A stretch of DNA of 64,000 nucleotides from Zopfochytrium polystomum (taxonomy: Eukaryota > Chytridiomycota > Chytridiomycetes > Chytridiales > Chytridiaceae), in the NCBI GenBank assembly GCA_025765615.1, contig JAIVFJ010000085.1, positions 62,001 to 126,000 on the forward strand, given 5' to 3'. A program made the position numbers and the translations under genes. Below are positions 58,669-64,000 of this stretch, piece after piece (the first letter of the stretch is position 1; every line of letters begins with the position of its first letter). The notes under the pieces were generated by a model. That model was given only the letters and a program-made list of their open reading frames with translations, was not told the DNA's origin and made no database searches.

Positions 58669-59728
58669 CCAGGCCAAAAATGACTTTAGCAATGTTCCTT
58701 TCCTTGGCGCCCAGGCCATGTATCCTTTTGTTTTTTTGTTTTATTGTTTTTTTTAGCTGTTTGTTTGTTTCATTCACAATTTTTGTTCCGCCCTCGACTT
58801 TCCTTTTCTGGGATGCGGTTAATGCAGGAATGCACGAAGGACCTTGTCTTGCAGGCCCAGCATCTCCAATCCTCATTTCGTGCGAGCCACACGTTTGTCT
58901 TGGTCTCTGTCCGCTCGCTGCACCTTCGCCCAACAATGCACCAGCGGCCTGAAGGCCGGTAATGTTGCGGCACGACACCGCCAAAGCCGCCTCCGACAGA
59001 GTCAATCGTCTTTTGAAATTCGCACTCCACGCACGCGTCAAGAACGAACAGAGACAGACCGATGAGGAGAGGGAGATGACAGACAGACAGACAGAAAGCA
59101 GACAGCCAGACAGACAGAGAGACAGACAGACTGGCGGCAGGCAAGCAGACCACTGCCCAGACAGACCGACAGACTTGCTTGCCGTTCTTTCCTCTTGCTC
59201 CCCTTCTGCGCCAACGTCCCATCAACCCTCAACCCCTCAGAAAGCGAGCAAGCGTCGAGCGTTGGCCCCAGGCGGCGAAACCTTCAAAGCCGTGACGGGA
59301 TTGAGTCAGCAGAAGCAGCTAGCACTAGTGACAGCAGCACTAGCAGCAGCAGCAGCCAGCAGTAGCAGCACCGTACTAGCATCAGCGGCTGCGATTGCAG
59401 CTGGCGATTGGGATTGCGGAAACGACGCACGACAAAGCCGTTCAGGGCGTCTTCGTCACGTTACTTGGCTGCTACCAACAGCTGCAACCCCATCGTGTAC
59501 ATAGAGGTACCCCCTCCTCCTCAAGGTCGGCTGGCTTTGGGCTCGCCTTTCCTTCCCTCACGCAGAAGCTGGTCTTCGCGGTATCCCACCGGCCTGCAAT
59601 CGGTGCCCTTCGCCCACCGGAACTGACGGCGGTTGGCGGGGGGAAAGGCAACGGCAAGTTTCCATCAATCCTCCTTCACACGCTAATTTGCGTCCATCTT
59701 GTTCTCAGATCGGGAACGACGAGCAACC
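58669..59728. other. Intergenic region upstream of the WSC gene
   Basis: About 1.06 kb. Contains a (CAGA)n array at 59085-59150 and a short (AGC)n patch at 59315-59370. Frames across it are repeat-driven; no gene is supported. Confidence 0.55.
59085..59150. repeat. (CAGA)n array, interrupted
   Basis: Tandem cagacaga with interruptions, about 580 bp upstream of the WSC-sensor start codon. Confidence 0.8.
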
Positions 59729-62097
59729 ATGAGTACATCTAGCCGGCCGGTTCGCTCTTCCGGCCTGTCTTCATTTCTCGACGCAGCTTGCGTCGTCGGC
59801 CTTATCCTCTCGTTTTTGGCGAATCCTTCATCTCTTGTCTCTGCGGCAGTCCAAGCATACTACAAAGGTTCAAGCTCCCACTGTTTTGGAAAGATATCTG
59901 GAACTGACCCATTCGCTGTCTTATTTCAGGTTGCCATGGTAACTGGCAGTTTAACCAGGCGTTCAAAACACCCGCATTTACTTCAACTCAATTCACGCTT
60001 GCCGTAAATACTTTCACTGTTGTGGATTGCGCTATTTCTTGCGGTGGCATCGTCAACTCCTTTGTATTTATCGGACCATCGGCTACGGGCAACACAGCGA
60101 CCTGTCAATGTGTTTCGGCGAACGATGCAAACTGGAAAAGCGACCAGGCTAACGTTGCGGGGATTGCCGATTCCTCTTGCAATCTCATGTGCTCGGATGG
60201 CCAGCGATGCGGCGGCTTTGACAACTTCGGCACGAAATATGGTGTCTACATCGTGGCTAATCCCGATCCAAATACTCCAAACCCCACCCTGAGTCCGGCT
60301 GTCAAGGTAATCATATCTTACTTGACCTGTCTTTGAAAAGAAATGAGGGTGTCTTCGTTGATTCGTGTACTGACTGCTGTTCAGAACGCCAAAATGACAA
60401 CCTCCTCAACCACAACGACAGCCAGAACTACGACGTCTTCAACCACTTCGACAACGTCCTCAACAACAAGTGTTATCATCCTGCCGACAACCAGCACAAC
60501 TACAACGCAGCGTCAGGCAGCCAATTTCCCAACGAACCAAGATACGGGTATAGGTGTAACTACCACGTCAACCACAGCCCAACAGCAAACGCAACAGCAG
60601 ACGCAGCAGCAGACGCAGCAGACACAACAACAGCAAACGCAGCAAACGCAGCAAACGCAGCAGACGCAGCAGACGCAGACGCAACAGCAGACGCAGCAAA
60701 CAACGCAACAGCCCACTCAGGAAACTACACAGCCGCAGAACCAACAGACTGGAACAGCGACGGCGGCATCTTCAACGTCGTACACTATGGCTACAGGTCT
60801 GACGATGAGTTCCGGAATGCAGTCGGCCAAACCCACTTCGTCGAATGGATACCCGTCGAGCTCTGTTAATTCAGCTAACCCAATCGTCCCTCAAACCACG
60901 GCGGCGGCTGCGATGGACAATGGAAACGGCACGACCGGGGGCTCTTTGCCATTTGTTGCATTTGTCGGGATTGGCATCGCTGTTGGCCTCTTGATCATTG
61001 CACTGGCGGCGGCGTGCCTAGTCGTTCGTGCGAAGTCGAAGAAGTTGGATGAGAGGCGTCTGAACTGGAACAGCCCGTACTACGCGACTGATTCAGAGAA
61101 GGACCCTTTTCGAAAAGTATTCGGCGCGGGCATTTCTGGCGGCTTCAAGAAGCTCGCCGACGATGGACAGACTTACGGAAACGCGCCTCCAGTGGCTCCC
61201 CCTCAAGGCCGGTTCAGTCGTATCCGCGGATTCTTTGGTCGCGCCGGCGCTTCGAATGGCCCAGCGGGAGGCCGGCGATCTCCGTTTTTCCGCATCGCCC
61301 GCAAAGACGAAGACGCATATGAAAACGATCGCCCATTCCACGGCGGCAGCAGCGGTGGCACGCCCTCGCCGTCGAGTTCGTTGCCGTCTCTCTCGCGTCC
61401 GTCCGTCCCGTTCTCCCCCTCTCGAGTGTACACAAGCGGCAACTCGACCGTGTCCTCCATCACGGCTGAAGTCATTTCGGGCCCGCTACGTGGAGCGTTC
61501 GGGCCGCACGCCACCGCGGTTCCCATCCCACAGCAGTCGCGCAGCGGCGTTTCGGGCTTTGACAGCTCGTTCGCCGCGGGATCGTCTGCTCCGTCGCAGA
61601 TGCCGTCGTCGTCCTCTGGCATTTCAGGCCCGACCGCGTCCACGTCGTCCCAGCCGCTCCACAGCATCCTCAAAACCCGCAGCCGATCGAACTCGGCGTC
61701 CTCCGCTGCCGGCGGCGGAGGCGTCGACCCCATGTTCGCCCAGTCCTCGCAGCCGCCACCACCACTGCCTAACTCGTACGGCGTCCCGCTGCCACCGATC
61801 CCAGTCGACGACGGCGCCGACCCGTTCCAGAGCAGCCGCGCCGCGGGTCCGAGCTACCAGTCGCACGAGCCCAACACGTACCAGCAGACGCTAGCCCACG
61901 CGAGTATCTACTCGGACTTTGCCATGTCGGGTCCGTCAGAGTTTGACGACGACGACGTGTTTGCCGATCAAACGTCGTCGGCGGCGGCTACGGCGGGTGT
62001 TAAGGTTCCGCCGCACCAGTCGATACGCTCGGACGACTCGGCGGAGAATGTTCCGAGCATGCTTAGGGATTTGAAGCATTGGGTGCCAAATCTTTAA
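59729..62097 (+). CDS. WSC-domain cell-surface sensor
   Basis: Three exons: 59729-59867, 59930-60306 and 60385-62097, 742 aa. A hydrophobic signal segment (ACVVGLILSFLANPSSLVSA) precedes the WSC domain: YYKGCHGNW, CAISCGGIVNSFVFIG, TCQCV, CNLMCSDGQRCGG and KYGVYIV carry the conserved Cys set. A Thr/Ser-rich then (QTQ)n-rich extracellular stretch follows, with the membrane helix FVAFVGIGIAVGLLIIALAA, basic RAKSKK, and an about 350-residue Ser/Pro-rich cytoplasmic tail. This is the plan of the yeast Wsc sensors, which detect wall stress and signal to Rho1 and the cell-integrity MAP kinase pathway. The Gln/Thr block (about 60560-60720) is coded by near-repeats of CAGACG and may vary in length between strains. 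Intron 1 has a weak GTTCAA donor. Confidence 0.88.
60575..60720 (+). repeat. Coding CAG/ACG repeat in the WSC gene
   Basis: Imperfect cagacgcag repeats encode Gln-Thr-Gln units in the extracellular stalk. Confidence 0.8.
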
Positions 62098-62316
62098 GTA
62101 TGTGACCGCTCCTCTCTCTCTTCGCGCTATCTCCTTTTTTTGGTTTTTCTTTGTGGGATGCTTTCTGTTTTTTCGTTGTTGTTGTTCTTGGCCTGTTTTG
62201 TTTAAATCAGAGGGGAAAAAGCGGCAGCGCCTGAGTTCAATCGCGTCCTCCGATGAACTTTCTATATCTTCTTTCTTTTTTTACGCCTTCTATATCTTTG
62301 GCTGTTCTCTTTCTCT

Positions 62317-62376
<60 letters not shown>

Positions 62377-62588
62377 CTCTCTCTCTCGCTCTCTCTCTCT
62401 TTTTGATCCTCAAACCATGGAATGTTTCGTTTCCCCTGCACCATTCTCCGAACTTGTGCGGAGCGCTTTCGGAGATTGTGTTTGTTCGGGGGTGGGAGGG
62501 GACTGTTCGCATCGTTATTGTTGCGTTGCGTTTTGGGGATAGACTGTGGCTTCGCCAAACTTTTTCGTTCGCCCCTGCTGGCTTTTTT

Positions 62589-62621
<33 letters not shown>

Positions 62622-62700
62622 CCCACGATCTCTCGCTTGTCGCTCTCGTTTCCTCCCTCTCTCACTGACTGTCCCTCTCTCTCTGCCTATCCCCGTGTGC

Positions 62701-62731
<31 letters not shown>

Positions 62732-62884
62732 GTGTGTGTGAAGTGTTCCTTCTCTTAGCGCTTGTTGGGGGTTCGTTTGTTCGTATAAACAACGACGATA
62801 CACCTTTCTGGCCCAGCTTGTGTCCACAACTTGCATGAAACGTTGATGCCGACGGTTGGGCGAAGCGGTGCACTTTGACGGGGC
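62098..62884. other. Convergent intergenic region of simple repeats
   Basis: Between the WSC gene and the convergent DPBB gene. Holds (CT)n at 62310-62402, a long T-run at 62588-62619 and (TG)n at 62697-62740. No gene is supported. Confidence 0.7.
62310..62402. repeat. (CT)n microsatellite
   Basis: About 90 bp of CT with rare CG interruptions, downstream of the WSC gene. Confidence 0.9.
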
Positions 62885-63976
62885 TCAAAGAATGTTTTGG
62901 ATAGCATCCACTTTGTGGCCATTGTAAGCCACGTGTCCCTGGAGATATGTATTCATAAAATCCAGGCTAATCGGTAATACAGCAAACTGGGGACCAAAGT
63001 ACGCCGTCTGAACCCAGTCGAACACGGTGGTGCAAATGAGCAAGCACTGCAAGACCATAAGAACATTTTCCACAAAAAAAGAAAAAGAAAAAAAATTCGC
63101 ATTTCTTGTTCAGTTTCAAAAAGTTTTCAACTGACCGAAACGACGGTCGAGGGGACAGACGAGGACGCTTTGCCCGCCGTGCTCGCCCCGAGGCTACTGG
63201 TGCCAGTGGGAGCCGAGCTTGTCTTCACCGTAATAGGCGGAGCTTGAGATGTCTTTGTAATAGTGGACGACGTCAAGCTAGTTTTATACTTTGCCAGGCA
63301 GTTCGTTCGGAGCGAGGTGGCCATGTAGCTTGTCGAAAGGGTTGGCCAGGTCACGGTTCCGTTCAGAGGATAGAAAGGTCGGGTGGACGAGGTTGCTACT
63401 GTAGCAGACACGCTGCTGGACGCGGTCAACGTCGAGTTGGCTGACAAAGACCGCGACAAAGACGCCGCGGAGGACCGCGAAGAAGATTTGGAAGAGGACG
63501 ATGATGATGTTGTGACCGGTGGGGGCTGCGTGGTTGTTGTGGGCTGGGGCGGGGGCGGCGCGGGCTGCTCGGTGGTTGTTGGTGGTGGAGGCGGCGGCGG
63601 AGCGGCAGTTGTAGTTGGGGGGGGGCGGGGGCGGCGGAGCCTCGGTGGTCGTCGGAGGTGGCGGCGGCGGCGGAGGGGGCGGCGGAGGGGGCGGCGGAGG
63701 CGGCGGAGCGGCTTGATCACAGAAGTGCCAGCTCCTGGTAGTCAGGAGCGTGTTACGATAACAGATTCTATCAAAAGATGATAAAATGTCCTTCGCTTAC
63801 ATTTGTATCAGGCCGGCGGAAAGCGACGCGAAGGATTTGAAGAGCGCCGGCGACGCGTCCAAATCCGAGTAGCCGCACGACTCGCATGCATCGGCGATGG
63901 ACGCCTGCGCGGTGACTCCGTTCGCGCTGATGCAGACCTGGCGTCCGCAGTAGTCCTTGTTGTAGCGCCCAAGGCT
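62885..63976 (-). CDS. Secreted double-psi-beta-barrel (RlpA/expansin-like) protein, 5' partial
   Basis: The 5' end lies outside the window. An internal exon, 63976-63801, starts after an acceptor and reads YNKDYCGRQVCISANGVTA, then IADACESCGYSDLDASPALF, with LSAGLIQM joined by a 66-bp intron to SWHFCDQ at 63734. Cys-G ... D-x-C-x2-C ... DLS-type ... G-x-I-x-x-W is the DPBB core of RlpA-like/barwin-related secreted proteins that modify or bind cell walls. A poly-Pro then Thr/Ser-rich stalk follows. In the Pro stretch the frame is off by one at a run of nine G (63617-63625). The Ser/Thr frame ends at 63127, but a donor at 63135 can join to 63046-62885, adding 53 residues (CLLICTTVFDW...). Which end is used is open. 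Confidence 0.6.
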
Positions 63977-64000
63977 CTACGAGATGAAGGCAAGGACAGC

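Noticed and set aside
62253..62888. Ser/Leu- and Lys/Arg-rich frames over 62.25-62.9 kb
   Set aside because: Generated by (CT)n, poly-T and (TG)n repeats.
1..64000. CRISPR array, bacterial operons or plasmid features
   Set aside because: Spliced genes and eukaryotic transposons throughout; the direct repeats seen are microsatellites or two-copy dispersed elements without spacers.

Overview
The window is nuclear DNA of a eukaryote, most probably an early-diverging (zoosporic-type) fungus. The evidence is protein-coding genes split by many short introns (about 41-193 bp, most 45-85 bp), and a gene set that is fungal in character: a WSC-domain wall sensor, an SDS23-like CBS protein, an MPR1-type N-acetyltransferase, a CSC1-type channel, an ABCG half-transporter and a chromodomain Ty3 element. 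The intergenic DNA is rich in (CT/GA)n, (CAGA)n, (CA)n and poly-A/T tracts. I could not assign a species.

Layout. 1-3.4 kb: decayed LTR retrotransposons (a Copia RT/RNase H end abutting a chromovirus integrase plus chromodomain). 5.4-11.3 kb: RBM28/Nop4-like ribosome-biogenesis factor (+) facing a CaMK1-type kinase (-). 13.1-16.6 kb: single-pass membrane SH3 protein. 16.6-19.5 kb: gene-poor, with one copy of a dispersed repeat. 19.5-25.0 kb: SDS23-like CBS protein (-) and ABCG transporter (-). 25.8-38.4 kb: a dense block of five plus-strand genes (MPR1-like acetyltransferase, coiled-coil protein, acid-phosphatase-like phosphoesterase, CSC1/TMEM63 channel, mitochondrial carrier). 38.5-44.5 kb: transposon-rich (pogo relic, a complete-ended Tc1/mariner copy sitting inside a host exon, and a relic that may be a Fanzor). 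44.6-47.0 kb: flavin-dependent halogenase-like enzyme (-). 49.5-52.0 kb: Copia gag-pol relic (-) next to an LTR carrying a heat-shock-element array. 54.6-62.1 kb: AGFG-type ArfGAP, thaumatin-like secreted protein and WSC sensor (all +). 62.9-64 kb: partial double-psi-beta-barrel (RlpA/expansin-like) secreted protein (-), cut by the window edge.

The genes are independently transcribed housekeeping, signalling and cell-surface genes; there is no operon or biosynthetic cluster. Several act at the wall and membrane (WSC sensor, membrane SH3 protein, thaumatin-like, DPBB protein, CSC1, ABCG). Exon structures were built by hand from splice motifs, reading-phase agreement and protein-family continuity. 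The most interesting points are the heat-shock-element LTR, the Tc1 insertion whose host reading frame is continuous across the TA site, a 13-nt microexon in the ABCG gene, and the possible Fanzor relic.
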